A DNA stretch of 64,000 nt from Paenibacillus spongiae (GCF_024734895.1 NZ_CP091430.1:6528501-6592500), one strand, 5' to 3'; positions 16,574 to 25,419 are shown, numbered from the stretch's first letter. A program made the numbers and translations. Notes: a model not told the origin generated them from the sequence alone.

Positions 16574-17059
16574 TTAATAGAGGATGAAGAAGTTAATATC
16601 ATACTCCAATTCTTTGAGATAGTTGTACAGCTGTGCCCGGTGATGATAGGTATGCGTCGTAATTTCCATCAGCCACTTGACTTGCAGCGCGGCATGGTCC
16701 GAGTAGAAAGCCTTGGTCGCTTTGTTCAAGAAATCGTCGTCACTGAGCGAGATCATATAGGATTCGAGCTGTTCATAGTTTTTTTGCATAATCGCACACA
16801 GCTGCGCGGCATCCTTGATGCCTTTGATTTCGTCCTCGATTTGGCTTACTTCAGCTTCGGACTTTTCTTGAAGGATCGCCAAATCGGTTGCAGGAATGGA
16901 AACCAGGTGATAAACAAGCTCCGCAGCGGTGCGCATATTAGCTTTGGGCTGGAACTCCCAGTCGTTGGCCTTAATTAACTGTATTAACCTTTGGGTGGAG
17001 GCCACGCCATGCGCGAGCTCCTCCAGCATGACCTGACGAATTGGTGTAACTGCACTCAT
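16574..17059 (-). CDS. DinB-family four-helix protein
   Basis: A 161-residue DinB/YfiT-type helical bundle. The three candidate metal-binding histidines are visible: His51 in AAELVYHLVSIP, and the H-x3-H pair near 136 and 140 in ITTHTYHHRAQL. Members are metal-dependent, often thiol-linked (bacillithiol) transferases or hydrolases induced by stress; the substrate cannot be read here. Of two ATGs, 17059 has GAGAGG at nine bases while 17068 has none, so I chose 17059. It is monocistronic, with a terminator after it. Confidence 0.85.
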   Translation of the reverse strand: MSAVTPIRQVMLEELAHGVASTQRLIQLIKANDWEFQPKANMRTAAELVYHLVSIPATDLAILQEKSEAEVSQIEDEIKGIKDAAQLCAIMQKNYEQLESYMISLSDDDFLNKATKAFYSDHAALQVKWLMEITTHTYHHRAQLYNYLKELEYDINFFILY

Positions 17060-17337
17060 TGATCTCATCCTCTCGACTTATTCGAAACTAAGAAAACCTC
17101 TATGCTTTTCCAGTGTATACCAGCTGGCGGACCTGTCCAAGTTTTTTATTACCTGTTCGGCACAGATCGCCGTATCCTTTCACGGAACCGGTTCGTTTAT
17201 ATAATGTACAACACAGACCACTGCGCAGTCTGGAAATCCGGGAAACATAGATGCCCGCTGTCGCTGTTCCGAATTATGGTATGATTAACAAGATGGCACA
17301 TGCACATCAATATGTGGTAAAGGAGTGGGATCACGCG

Positions 17338-17544
17338 ATGCTTAGCAGCTTACGAGGTCAAGAAGTAACCATTCATTTTCTGGATGGCACGAGCGCCCGC
17401 AGCGGTACGCTCGAGGAGGCCGATGCCAATTTCGTGAAGTACCGCGACGAATTTCAGGTGCTTTACATCCCGATTTCCTCCATTCGATCGGTATCGATCG
17501 AAACCAAGGAACGTCAACGGCCGCGGGTAGGCTTCTCGCCATAA
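17338..17544 (+). CDS. Small LSm-like (DUF2642-like) protein
   Basis: A 68-residue protein beginning MLSSLRGQEVTIHFLDG. The pattern 'GQEVTIHF..G....GTLEEAD..FV.Y......VLYIPISSIRSVS' resembles small beta-barrel DUF2642-type proteins of Bacillales. Other members are associated with spore coats or simply uncharacterised. AAGGAG lies 12 bases upstream of this ATG, slightly far; longer in-frame starts exist at 17251 and 17281. A weak terminator follows at 17600. Confidence 0.6.
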   Translation: MLSSLRGQEVTIHFLDGTSARSGTLEEADANFVKYRDEFQVLYIPISSIRSVSIETKERQRPRVGFSP

Positions 17545-17599
17545 TGAACGGCAATCATCCGAACCGAACGCACCTCTTCGCATGGTCATGGGCCGCAGC

Positions 17600-17621
17600 C
17601 CCCATATGAGGGGTGTTTTTT
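17600..17621 (+). terminator. Short terminator after the LSm-like gene
   Basis: CCCC-ATATGA-GGGG is followed by TG and six Ts on the plus strand. The stem is short but the U-tract is good. Confidence 0.6.
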
Positions 17622-17629
17622 GTATTTCG

Positions 17630-18187
17630 TTATGCCGTCTTATCGTTATTCCGGTGCAAAAATTCGTTGTCCAAAATCGAATAATAGTTCTGATCGGTCC
17701 ATTGCTCCCGCCAAAATAACTCTTCTTTAAACACGCCTTCTTTCCTCATGCCGATTCGCTCCATCAAGGCTGCCGAACGTTTATTCATGGCATTGCACAT
17801 GCCAATGACTTTATGTGCCTGCAGCTCGTCGAATGCAAATTTCAACAACCTCCTGGCGGCTTCGCGGCCATAACCATGACCCGAATATTCGGGAAGAATC
17901 GCGAAGCCGATCTCCCAGCTCTTCCGAAATTCGATGTAGCTCCAAACCTGCGCCAATCCAATCGGCGTTATACTTTGGTCCGTTTTTAAGGTAACGATGA
18001 AATCATAGTGGCTTTGCTCCGCATCTTCTTTGATCCGATGCAAATATTTCTCTCGTACCGCATGTTTATCGGTCTCTACTTCTTCTTCGAAAAACCATAA
18101 GTCCGCATCGCATTCCACTTTGCATATGAATTCCACATCAGCTTCAGTAATCCTTGTCAGCTCTAGCATGCCGCCCATAACGTCCAT
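17630..18187 (-). CDS. GNAT acetyltransferase, RimJ/RimL-like
   Basis: About 185 residues from the Met at 18187 (206 from the first ATG). It has the acetyl-CoA-binding pattern of GNAT enzymes: the strand SWEIGFAILPEYSGHGYGREAARRLL, then VIGMCNAMNKRSAALMERIGMRKEG. RimJ/RimL-like members acetylate protein N-termini, polyamines or small amines using acetyl-CoA. The best SD (GGGAGGG) is 13 bases from the 18187 ATG and internal to the longer frame, so the start is uncertain. It is convergent with the LSm-like gene. Confidence 0.8.
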   Translation of the reverse strand: MDVMGGMLELTRITEADVEFICKVECDADLWFFEEEVETDKHAVREKYLHRIKEDAEQSHYDFIVTLKTDQSITPIGLAQVWSYIEFRKSWEIGFAILPEYSGHGYGREAARRLLKFAFDELQAHKVIGMCNAMNKRSAALMERIGMRKEGVFKEELFWREQWTDQNYYSILDNEFLHRNNDKTA

Positions 18188-18305
18188 TTCTAATTCTTGC
18201 CCTCCCAAATATATACGATTCCAATGTATTATCCATGTTATCACAGGCATTTGGATTCAATCCGGTTAACTTTAACTATAGTCAATTATGCCACCACATG
18301 CCTGA

Positions 18306-18334
18306 TTGACAATGCGCAATCGACTTCTTATAAT
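18306..18334 (+). promoter_or_regulatory. Consensus SigA promoter of the ABC-F leader
   Basis: TTGACA (18306-18311), a 17-nt spacer and TATAAT (18329-18334) match the vegetative consensus exactly. Transcription would start near 18341, leaving a leader of about 350 nt before the ABC-F gene. Confidence 0.85.
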
Positions 18335-18374
18335 TTGGGGGTAACGATAAATTTGACGATGAGGTGGAAAGGTA

Positions 18375-18416
18375 ATGGAAATTTTATCAACTGTTCTTAG
18401 AAGAGAATTGGCTTAA
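18375..18416 (+). CDS. 13-residue leader peptide of the ABC-F attenuator
   Basis: An ATG with AGGTGG seven bases upstream encodes MEILSTVLRRELA and stops at 18414. It lies about 35 nt after the predicted transcription start and 85 nt before an intrinsic terminator. Short leader peptides in this position cause antibiotic-stalled ribosomes to remodel the RNA upstream of resistance genes such as erm, vga and vmlR. The peptide's role here is inferred from layout. Confidence 0.6.
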   Translation: MEILSTVLRRELA

Positions 18417-18500
18417 GACGGGAGAAGTCTGCCCTTTTTTAACTAGCCATCTCGAGAACAGTCGATATGATTCCGAATCCTTTCTTACTCTGATGCTGCA

Positions 18501-18534
18501 AGTGGGTAAGGTGAATTCGCCTTACCCACTTTTT
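18501..18534 (+). terminator. Attenuator terminator ahead of the ABC-F gene
   Basis: An 11-bp stem AGTGGGTAAGG / CCTTACCCACT is followed by a run of five Ts. It sits between promoter and gene, 160 nt upstream of the ABC-F start, where it would stop most transcripts. ACTGTTCT inside the leader ORF can pair with AGAACAGT near 18455, and a second hairpin (TTGAACGA / TCGTTCAA, 18537-18569) follows, so alternative folds exist. Confidence 0.8.
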
Positions 18535-18693
18535 ATTTGAACGATAAGACGGTACGTCCTGTCGTTCAAAGAGAAGAACTCCATTGGCCGCCTAGAACGG
18601 CGCCTGCCGTTTCTTCTTGTACAATTGGATAGCTATCATTCTGCTGTTCTCTCTGATGGCTTCAACATGAAACCATAAGGAGAGAACGATACC

Positions 18694-20229
18694 ATGAGTG
18701 TTCTAGACGTTACGAATCTTACGCATATGTACGGCGATCAGATCACGTTTCACAACCTAGCCTTCCGCTTACTGAAAGGGGAACACGCTGGATTGGTCGG
18801 TATTAACGGCGCCGGAAAATCCACCTTATTCGCCCTGCTTACCGGCAGCCTGCTGCCCGATCAAGGCCAGATCCAGTGGGCCTCCAATATTCAGGTCGGC
18901 TTTCTTGAACAGCATATAGAGCTGCAGCCTGGTATAACCGTCCAGCAGTATTTGCAGCGGGCCTTCCTGGCGCTATACGAGATGGAGAGCGAAATGAACA
19001 GGCTCGCGGAGCGAATGGCTCATGCAGGAGATGAGCTGGACGCCCTCTTGAGGAGATACGGGGAGCTGCAGACGAGCCTCGAGCAAGCAGGCTTCTACCA
19101 GCTTCAGGCCAAGATCGAGAACGTGGCGCTTGGGCTCGGACTGGTTGAGATCGGGCTATCGAAGGATGTTAGCAAGCTGAGCGGCGGCCAGCGCACGAAG
19201 CTCCTTCTTGCCAAGCTGCTATTGGAGGAACCACATGTGCTGCTGCTGGATGAGCCGACGAACTATTTGGATGCTGCGCATATCGAATGGCTGACGGATT
19301 ACCTGCGGCAATACGAGCATGCGTTTCTCGTCGTCTCGCATGATGAACATTTTCTAAACCAGGTCACATCCGTGATCTTTCATCTCGCTCACCAAACCAT
19401 CAAGCGCTATACCGGCAACTATGTGCAATTCAAGAAGGCGTATGACCTGAGCAAAATCCAGCTGCAGTCGGCGTATACCAAGCAAAGCCATGAAATCAAG
19501 AAGCTCGAGACCTTCATTGACAAGAACCGCAATCGCAAGGCGAAGCAAGCCAAAAGCCGGCAAAAAATGCTCGATAAAATCATTCGTGTGGAAATGCCGG
19601 AGAATGCCCCCCGGCCGCGCTTCAAGTTTACGGCTCAAGGGAGCGGCACGGATGCGGTGATATTGGAAGCGAAACGGCTGGAGGTCGGTTATCGTCAACC
19701 TTTGTTTAAGCCCGTTTCATTGCAAGTCCGCAGCGGCGATAAAATCGCGATCATCGGTGAGAACGGTGCCGGGAAGTCGACGCTCATACGCACATTGCTT
19801 GGCGATCATCGGCCCATAAGCGGCACATTAACGATCTCGGAAAGCGTGAAGGCCGCTTATTATGAACAGGAGGCTGCAGTCTCAAGCGAAACTCCGCTCG
19901 CGAAAGTATGGGCATTCCGGCCCGACCTATTGCAGAAGGACATCCGGCAAGCGCTCGCCATGCCCGGCTTAACCGCAGAGCATATCGGCAAACCGCTCGA
20001 CTCGCTAAGCGGCGGGGAACAGGCCAAAGTCCGGCTTACGGAGCTGATGCTCACGCCGGGCAACCTGCTTGTCCTCGATGAGCCTACGAATCACCTGGAT
20101 ATTCATGCGAAAGAAGCGCTCAAGCAAGCGCTGCAGGACTACAAGGGAACGATTCTGCTCGTCTCCCACGAACCGTCCTTCTACGAAGATTGGGTGACCC
20201 GCATTTGGTCCGTTCACGATTGGCGGTAA
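18694..20229 (+). CDS. ABC-F family ATPase (YfmM-like; possible ribosome-protection protein)
   Basis: A 511-residue soluble protein with two ABC domains and no membrane segments. Domain 1 has Walker A GINGAGKST (about 35-43), signature LSGGQRTKL and Walker B LLLDEPTNYLD. A charged interdomain linker follows (about 225-310; IKKLETFIDKNRNRKAKQAK). Domain 2 has GENGAGKST, LSGGEQAKV and LVLDEPTNHLD. ABC-F proteins act at the ribosomal E site; some dislodge macrolide-, lincosamide- or pleuromutilin-type drugs. The N-terminus resembles B. subtilis YfmM. The attenuator-like leader suggests drug induction, so a resistance role is plausible but not proven by sequence. Confidence 0.92.
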   Translation: MSVLDVTNLTHMYGDQITFHNLAFRLLKGEHAGLVGINGAGKSTLFALLTGSLLPDQGQIQWASNIQVGFLEQHIELQPGITVQQYLQRAFLALYEMESEMNRLAERMAHAGDELDALLRRYGELQTSLEQAGFYQLQAKIENVALGLGLVEIGLSKDVSKLSGGQRTKLLLAKLLLEEPHVLLLDEPTNYLDAAHIEWLTDYLRQYEHAFLVVSHDEHFLNQVTSVIFHLAHQTIKRYTGNYVQFKKAYDLSKIQLQSAYTKQSHEIKKLETFIDKNRNRKAKQAKSRQKMLDKIIRVEMPENAPRPRFKFTAQGSGTDAVILEAKRLEVGYRQPLFKPVSLQVRSGDKIAIIGENGAGKSTLIRTLLGDHRPISGTLTISESVKAAYYEQEAAVSSETPLAKVWAFRPDLLQKDIRQALAMPGLTAEHIGKPLDSLSGGEQAKVRLTELMLTPGNLLVLDEPTNHLDIHAKEALKQALQDYKGTILLVSHEPSFYEDWVTRIWSVHDWR

Positions 20230-20404
20230 AGCGATATAGAGTCAATATGCAACGCGATGGATGTATCTGCCGGAGGAATGCTGCGGCGGCGCATCCATCG
20301 CGTTCGTTCTTGTTTGGAGTGTTGTGCCTCAGACCATGCCATGCAAAACCATCCTCCAGTTAGGTATAATAATAATCAACAATGGGCCAAAGGAGATTAT
20401 TGAA

Positions 20405-21172
20405 TTGCATGTGCTAGCCAGGGAATCGAGTAAATATAACGAGATTACGATATATGAGGCAGGACAGTTGGATGGCAAGCTCGGCAAATACCGCTGCATG
20501 CAGTTTTCCGATGATGCCGTTCAAGGCGCAATGGACTTGAATGACCCGAAGCGTGTTGTGCTTGAATACCCAAGGGCAATGATTCATCTGATGGAGCATA
20601 ATCATTCGACGTTCGAGCATGTGTTTGTCATCGGGCATGGGATCGGCGCGATCGCCGGCCATTATTCGGACAAGCGGTTTACCGTCGCAGAAATCGACGA
20701 GAAGGTCGTGGAGCTAAGCAGAATCTGGTTTCATTACCGACAGAATAATATCGCCGTCGGAGATGGACGCCAGCTCCTCATGCACGAAGAGCCGCGATTG
20801 TATGACTATATAATTGTAGATGCTTTCACCAAGAAGGGATCGCCGCTCCATCTGACGACGTTGGAGTTCTATGCAATAGCCAAGGAGAAGCTTCGTCCCC
20901 AAGGATCGATCCTCATCAATCTGATGGGCAGAATCAAGAACGATAGACGGATCAACGCGATTCACACCACGCTCGGAGAAACGTTCGCGTTCACGAAGGT
21001 CTTCGCGCTCCCGGCGGAGGAGATGTCCGACATACGAAATATCATTATTATGGGCAACGACAAGAGCATTGACTTCCAACCGCGGGCAATGGCCGGTTTC
21101 ACTGAAATCCAGCTTGATGCAGGACATATCATTCGAGACCGCGTCTCATCGCTTTCCTGCATGAACGAATAA
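20405..21172 (+). CDS. Spermidine synthase-like methyltransferase-fold protein
   Basis: About 255 residues. Rossmann-type nucleotide-binding motifs are present: FEHVFVIGHGIGAIAGHY, FTVAEIDEKVVELS and YDYIIVDAF, in the order found in PF01564 spermidine synthase-like proteins. N-terminal strands include YNEITIYEAG and YRCMQFSDDAVQGAMDL, where true synthases place the putrescine pocket. It could be a polyamine aminopropyltransferase or one of the many uncharacterised relatives. I chose TTG at 20405 with AAGGAG nine bases upstream; the frame is open back to 20261. A decayed fragment of a second copy lies at 23532-23629. Confidence 0.8.
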   Translation: MHVLARESSKYNEITIYEAGQLDGKLGKYRCMQFSDDAVQGAMDLNDPKRVVLEYPRAMIHLMEHNHSTFEHVFVIGHGIGAIAGHYSDKRFTVAEIDEKVVELSRIWFHYRQNNIAVGDGRQLLMHEEPRLYDYIIVDAFTKKGSPLHLTTLEFYAIAKEKLRPQGSILINLMGRIKNDRRINAIHTTLGETFAFTKVFALPAEEMSDIRNIIIMGNDKSIDFQPRAMAGFTEIQLDAGHIIRDRVSSLSCMNE

Positions 21173-21186
21173 GCTTAATCTAAGCA

Positions 21187-21987
21187 TTAGCCGCCTTTCA
21201 TCGAGCTCTGGTGAACCCGATTAAGAAAATTGTTCATTAACAGGGGAAGAGAAATCAAGATGGGAGGGTCGTCGATACGGGCCGGATACAGCATGACTTG
21301 TTGATGCGGGACATAGGATTGGGATCCGACGATGATCGGTTCATGCGATCGTGTACGCAGCGTATTATGCGGAAGCATAAAATCGGCAGCCTGCATCTCC
21401 CAAGAGACCGATGTTGCCATCAGGTAGTAGATTCCGGGTTTAACGCCCGTGAAACAGAAATCGCCCGACGATGAAATCAATGTTCCGTGCAAAGGAAGCC
21501 CTTCCGGGATCGGCTTGGCGAAGAGGCCGATCAGAATGACGCCTTCGAAAGGGATCACCGTGCTGACGGTCCCTTGTATGATGGCATGCGAATTGGAAAT
21601 ATACTGCGGCGCGTGCCAGTCGGTAAGCCGCTTCAAAGAAAGCAGTTGGCTGCTGGCATGCTGGGACGAGTTACGGAATTCTGACGGTGTTACACCGACC
21701 CTCTCGGTGAAACGGGTCGTGAAGGTTCCCAGACTTTGCTGCCCGATCTCCAATCCGATGTCGCGAACACTTAAATTCGTTTGCAGCAGCAGGTCCTTCG
21801 CCTTCTGTAATCGTAATGAAGAGACATAATAGAGGGGGGAGAGCCCCATTCTTTCCTTAAATAGGCGTGAGAAATGATAGGGGCTGTAGGCGACATGATT
21901 CGCCAATCGGGACAACGGCAGCGGATCATATATATGCCGATGAATGTAGGCGATTACTTCATCAATTTCCGAATATCGTTGCGTCAT
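21187..21987 (-). CDS. AraC-family regulator, N-terminal HTH plus carboxypeptidase-regulatory-like domain
   Basis: A 266-residue protein. The AraC double helix-turn-helix is at the N-terminus (about 5-105; LSRLANHVAYSPYHFSRLF and LGTFTTRFTERVGVTPSEFR), the reverse of the usual order. The C-terminal part contains GTLISSSGDFCFTGVKPGIYYLMATSV, which resembles a carboxypeptidase-regulatory/transthyretin-like beta domain rather than a cupin sensor. I chose the second Met (21987) after a G-rich ribosome binding site. It is convergent with the spermidine-synthase-like gene. Target genes are unknown. Confidence 0.82.
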   Translation of the reverse strand: MTQRYSEIDEVIAYIHRHIYDPLPLSRLANHVAYSPYHFSRLFKERMGLSPLYYVSSLRLQKAKDLLLQTNLSVRDIGLEIGQQSLGTFTTRFTERVGVTPSEFRNSSQHASSQLLSLKRLTDWHAPQYISNSHAIIQGTVSTVIPFEGVILIGLFAKPIPEGLPLHGTLISSSGDFCFTGVKPGIYYLMATSVSWEMQAADFMLPHNTLRTRSHEPIIVGSQSYVPHQQVMLYPARIDDPPILISLPLLMNNFLNRVHQSSMKGG

Positions 21988-22150
21988 CCTTCCTACCCCC
22001 CCCAAATAAAGAACACTTGTTCTTATTTATGTTATCACATTTTGCATAAATTTGGAATAATTTTTTTAGGCGGATTGTCAAGCTAAGTGCGACAGCTCAA
22101 GCTCGCAATGAGCGCCTGCCGTAAGGTATATCTCACAATCCGTAATGGAC

Positions 22151-22178
22151 AAAAAAAAAGCTCGAATCCTCGGATTCG
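22151..22178 (-). terminator. Rho-independent terminator on the minus strand
   Basis: A 7-bp stem CGAATCC / GGATTCG (loop TC) is followed on the minus strand by AGC and nine Ts. It probably serves the metallophosphoesterase gene whose stop is about 245 nt upstream. The rest of the 22000-22423 gap shows nothing recognisable. Confidence 0.75.
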
Positions 22179-22423
22179 GGCCTTATTTTTCTAGCGTATA
22201 AAAAAGATCCAGCAGTCTCATAACGGTACCGGATCTTGAAACTCCCGAATAGATTTACATGCCTGCACCGGTTGCTTACAGCATAGTCCGCATTCAAGCG
22301 AGCTGCCCTTCCCGCATTCCCGGAGAATATATGTTCAGCCCCGAGACCTGCAAGTTGGAATGGTCGGTGCCGGCATGGACGTGCTTTGACATTTACCGTT
22401 AATCTTCGATTTCTTATCGGATC

Positions 22424-23377
22424 TCAAACTTCGATGTATGGTTCCCGGTCCGAATACACGGGAGAATGCTCCTCTTGCCGTCCAATGACGGTGCCGTCGA
22501 CAAGCCGTATCCAGCTATCGAAGCTGCGCTTAAGGGGCTCGAACCGGATGATTCTCGCGCCTAGCGGAAAGCCTTCCCGGCCGTAAGTGTTGTATCCCGA
22601 CGCCCTGCCGTAGCATAGCCGGATGCCAAGAAGATCGCCCCAATAGTCGTTGATGTGATCATGACCGCAAAACGTGCCGATGACATCGTTCATCTCGACG
22701 AAGGCGGTGAATAACCCGCTGTTTATTTTAGGGCTTCCGACGGACTCGAATTTGGAGCCGTAGCAGGTATGGAAATCCCATAAGTCTTTATACTCCGGAA
22801 TCGGAATATGGAAGAAAGCGAGCGATGGGAGCGCGAATCCCGCTTTCTCCGCCCGGGCGGAAGAATGTTCGGCATACCAGTCGATCTGGCTGCGGCGGAT
22901 CCAGTCGTATCCTCCGGCACGGGCAGGCGCATAGGCCCCGGAATCGAAGCCGTACAACGAAGCGGCGGGCAAACCGTCAGCAGGATTGATAATGTCCAGC
23001 ACGAAATTACCGACGCCGTGAATTTCCTGCGGTCCCGGCTCGGATATACAGAATGAATGCTCTTGCATGACCGCCATCAAATCATGCCGGGTAACGTCCG
23101 ACTCGTCGTCATGGTTGCCGAAGACGGCCGCCCAAGGAATCTCTGCGGCTTCTGCCGCACGCACGACGCCTCGAATGGACTCGCGGGGATCCGCGCACCT
23201 ATTGGCATGAATCATATCTCCTGTAAACATAATGAGATCGGGGCGCTCATCGTTCAATATGCGTTTCATCAATTCCTCGCTTTGCAGGTCGGCTTCTTCG
23301 CCGTTCTGCCAATGCACATCTGTAAATTGCACGATCGTGAAAGAACCGTCTTCCCGAAGCTTCAGGTGGTGTGCCAT
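22424..23377 (-). CDS. Calcineurin-like metallophosphoesterase
   Basis: A 317-residue cytoplasmic-looking protein with the metal-binding motif series: FTDVHW (D-x-H), MFTGDMIH (GD), VFGNHDDE (GNHD), FFHIPIPE and FCGHDHIND (GHxH). The spacing and the DWIRRSQIDWYAEHS insertion are those of the bacterial YvnB/Icc-like branch acting on phosphodiesters or cell-envelope phosphates. The true start is the ATG at 23377 with GGAGG six bases upstream. The open frame extends back to 23602, but that extension is a translated pseudogene fragment. Confidence 0.88.
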   Translation of the reverse strand: MAHHLKLREDGSFTIVQFTDVHWQNGEEADLQSEELMKRILNDERPDLIMFTGDMIHANRCADPRESIRGVVRAAEAAEIPWAAVFGNHDDESDVTRHDLMAVMQEHSFCISEPGPQEIHGVGNFVLDIINPADGLPAASLYGFDSGAYAPARAGGYDWIRRSQIDWYAEHSSARAEKAGFALPSLAFFHIPIPEYKDLWDFHTCYGSKFESVGSPKINSGLFTAFVEMNDVIGTFCGHDHINDYWGDLLGIRLCYGRASGYNTYGREGFPLGARIIRFEPLKRSFDSWIRLVDGTVIGRQEEHSPVYSDREPYIEV

Positions 23378-23531
23378 ACTTGGCCTCCGTTTCATCGTTT
23401 TCTTGAATCTACGGATTTCATCATAGCAAAATTGAATAGAAATACAATGCAAACAGCCGACTTTACAAAAAAGACAAATACAACGATAGAGCCGAAATTT
23501 ATGGATCATCTTATTCGTTATTCTGCCAGGA

Positions 23532-23629
23532 TCCCGTATCATAATATTTCGTATGTCGGACATTTCCTCTGCCGGGCTTCGTGAACGCAAATGTTTCTCC
23601 AAGCGTGGAGTGAACCGCGTTGATCAGTC
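23532..23629 (-). pseudogene. Decayed fragment of a spermidine-synthase-like gene
   Basis: On the minus strand this region aligns base by base with about 20948-21053 of the intact gene: GATCAACGCG, CACGCT-GGAGAAAC, GCGTTCACGAAG and GAAATGTCCGACATACGAAA are shared, with a 10-nt deletion that shifts the frame. Translation gives LINAVHSTLGETFAFTK then, in another frame, PAEEMSDIRNIM. Only about 100 nt remain. Its left part runs into the spacer before the metallophosphoesterase, and its right end overlaps the last codons of the protease gene. Confidence 0.8.
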
Positions 23630-25291
23630 TGTATGACACAGAATCCCTCTCCCTTGCCCCCAGCTTATCCATTGACGCGCTAAATCCAGCCTGGATTCGG
23701 TCGTCCTTTCTGAATAGAAGCACTGTCCGTCACGCCATTCCGGATGCGGCTCAAACTGCATGCCTGTAATCTGTTCCAATGCCATGCAGCGTTCGCTGAA
23801 ATTAGAGACCCGCTGATGAAGCGCATCCTCCCGCAGCCCTTCGATTAGAGGCCTCACATAGACGGAATCCCTCGTCCTCCCTGCAAGAGTGATGGCGCAG
23901 CAGCTAATATCGGGGAACTCACGGTCAACCATAAGCTCGGTCAGCTCCGCCGCGCACCCCTTCCATATGTCCGGAAACTGACTGAGCGCGTAGAGAGCGC
24001 CCATCCGTACATAGCTGCTATTATCTTTGAATAATGGCTGAAGCATGTCTTTCGTTACATATTCAGGAATGCCGGACAATAGAATGATGGATGCGGCCCG
24101 GATCGGATAAGAAGCATGCTTCAATAAGGGACGAATATGATTCGCGACGTCCAAGGACGGCTTTTCAGGGAAGAGAGATAACAACGCCGCCAGTACGTCC
24201 TCCTCATCCGGACCTGTCATGGACGTGATCCGCTCCGCAATATCTTTGCTTCTCCAGCTCTGCCAGCGTGAATATGGACTTTCTGGTGAAGCCTGCGGTT
24301 GTTCCGGCAGCATATTCACGGCAGCGGACACATCCACCAGCCCGGAACGCAACTCCTCCCACACTTGTTCCGTGACGAAGCTGCTGCTAAGCATAGCCGA
24401 TTTCACTTGGTTAGCCGTCCACGAAGGATGCGCTTCCCAAATACATGCCGCCGCGCCCAGCAGAATCGGACCGGCATACGACGTTCCTTCCGTTCTCGCA
24501 TAACCTTCCGGCAATCCATCGAAGGGGGCCGTATAATGGTTCAAACGCTCTTGTTCGGATTGAAATGGATACGGGATAACGATATTTTCCGCAGGAGCGA
24601 GAATTTCCGGTACCCCTTTCTTCTCAAACGTCATTCCCCTGCACCCGTGATAGGCCGTCGCATGGCGCGAGTCCCCATCCATTGGCACGATAACACCGCC
24701 AACAGACAGTACTGAGGGCGATGCCGAAGGTCCATTACAGGTCAAGTCGGTTGTATTGCCTGAGGACGATACGACCAAGAGACCCTCCTCAGCGAGCTCC
24801 TCGCAAAGAATTCGAACGGGATCCGCCTGCCAAGGCAGCAGCCCCGTGTCACGCGAGGCGGTGACGGTTAAGACGACGCCCCGGATCCGACAGGCCCGCC
24901 AATTTGCCTTTAACCACTCCAGAGCGACAGAAAACTTTTCTTCGATATCGCAAGCGGTGCGGAATGGGCCCGTCTCCAATAAGTAGAGATTAGCGTCTGG
25001 CGCGGCACCTGTATAAAGACCGCTCGACAGATGTCCCGATCCGGCCGCAGAAGCAGCGCACCATAATCCATGCGACCCTTTGTTCCAAGGCCCTTCTTTG
25101 ATTTCAACTGGGCGAGGCTCCGCGTTAGGATCTGACGTCTTGACGAGGTAGGTGCACCGCCGCCCGTTCGACGCAATATCGGGATGCGCCGCAAAACTCG
25201 CGTCGATAACGGCAATATTCACATTTTTCCCTGTAAGCTCTTCTGGAATTTTCAGAAATTCCCGAATCGAACTCCATTTCATTCGTTCCAT
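23624..25291 (-). CDS. Subtilisin-like serine protease (S8) with C-terminal HEAT-like repeats
   Basis: A 555-residue protein. The S8 catalytic triad is visible in order: Asp in VNIAVIDASFAAHPD, His in GSHGLWCAASAAG, the oxyanion Asn in VVSSSGN, and Ser in GTSYAGPILLGAAA. The C-terminal ~170 residues are helical HEAT-like units (ANHIRPLLKHASYPIRAASIILL; LQPLFKDNSSYVRMGALYAL). No signal peptide follows the chosen ATG (25291, with GGCGGAG upstream), so it may act inside the cell. The final residues (ILCHTD) are encoded at the junction with the pseudogene fragment, suggesting the 3' end was altered by a rearrangement. Confidence 0.88.
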   Translation of the reverse strand: MERMKWSSIREFLKIPEELTGKNVNIAVIDASFAAHPDIASNGRRCTYLVKTSDPNAEPRPVEIKEGPWNKGSHGLWCAASAAGSGHLSSGLYTGAAPDANLYLLETGPFRTACDIEEKFSVALEWLKANWRACRIRGVVLTVTASRDTGLLPWQADPVRILCEELAEEGLLVVSSSGNTTDLTCNGPSASPSVLSVGGVIVPMDGDSRHATAYHGCRGMTFEKKGVPEILAPAENIVIPYPFQSEQERLNHYTAPFDGLPEGYARTEGTSYAGPILLGAAACIWEAHPSWTANQVKSAMLSSSFVTEQVWEELRSGLVDVSAAVNMLPEQPQASPESPYSRWQSWRSKDIAERITSMTGPDEEDVLAALLSLFPEKPSLDVANHIRPLLKHASYPIRAASIILLSGIPEYVTKDMLQPLFKDNSSYVRMGALYALSQFPDIWKGCAAELTELMVDREFPDISCCAITLAGRTRDSVYVRPLIEGLREDALHQRVSNFSERCMALEQITGMQFEPHPEWRDGQCFYSERTTESRLDLARQWISWGQGRGILCHTD

Positions 25292-25419
25292 ATCGTTCTC
25301 CGCCTTTTCATTTATTTCAGTTTCCTTAGAGCCGATGATAATGACCGCAATCGATAAGAAATCACATTCCAACGTGCATGATAGAATCAAGAAGACTGAC
25401 GCGCGAGAGGAGATCCCCT

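Noticed and set aside
18197..18400. 67-codon frame across the ABC-F leader
   Set aside because: It spans the consensus promoter; the 13-codon ORF in another frame has the better SD.
20261..20404. Longer start for the spermidine-synthase-like gene
   Set aside because: The extension has no ribosome binding site, while AAGGAG precedes TTG at 20405 and the following residues fit the family.
23378..23602. N-terminal extension of the metallophosphoesterase frame
   Set aside because: It translates the pseudogene fragment and spacer. The ATG at 23377 has a well-placed GGAGG.
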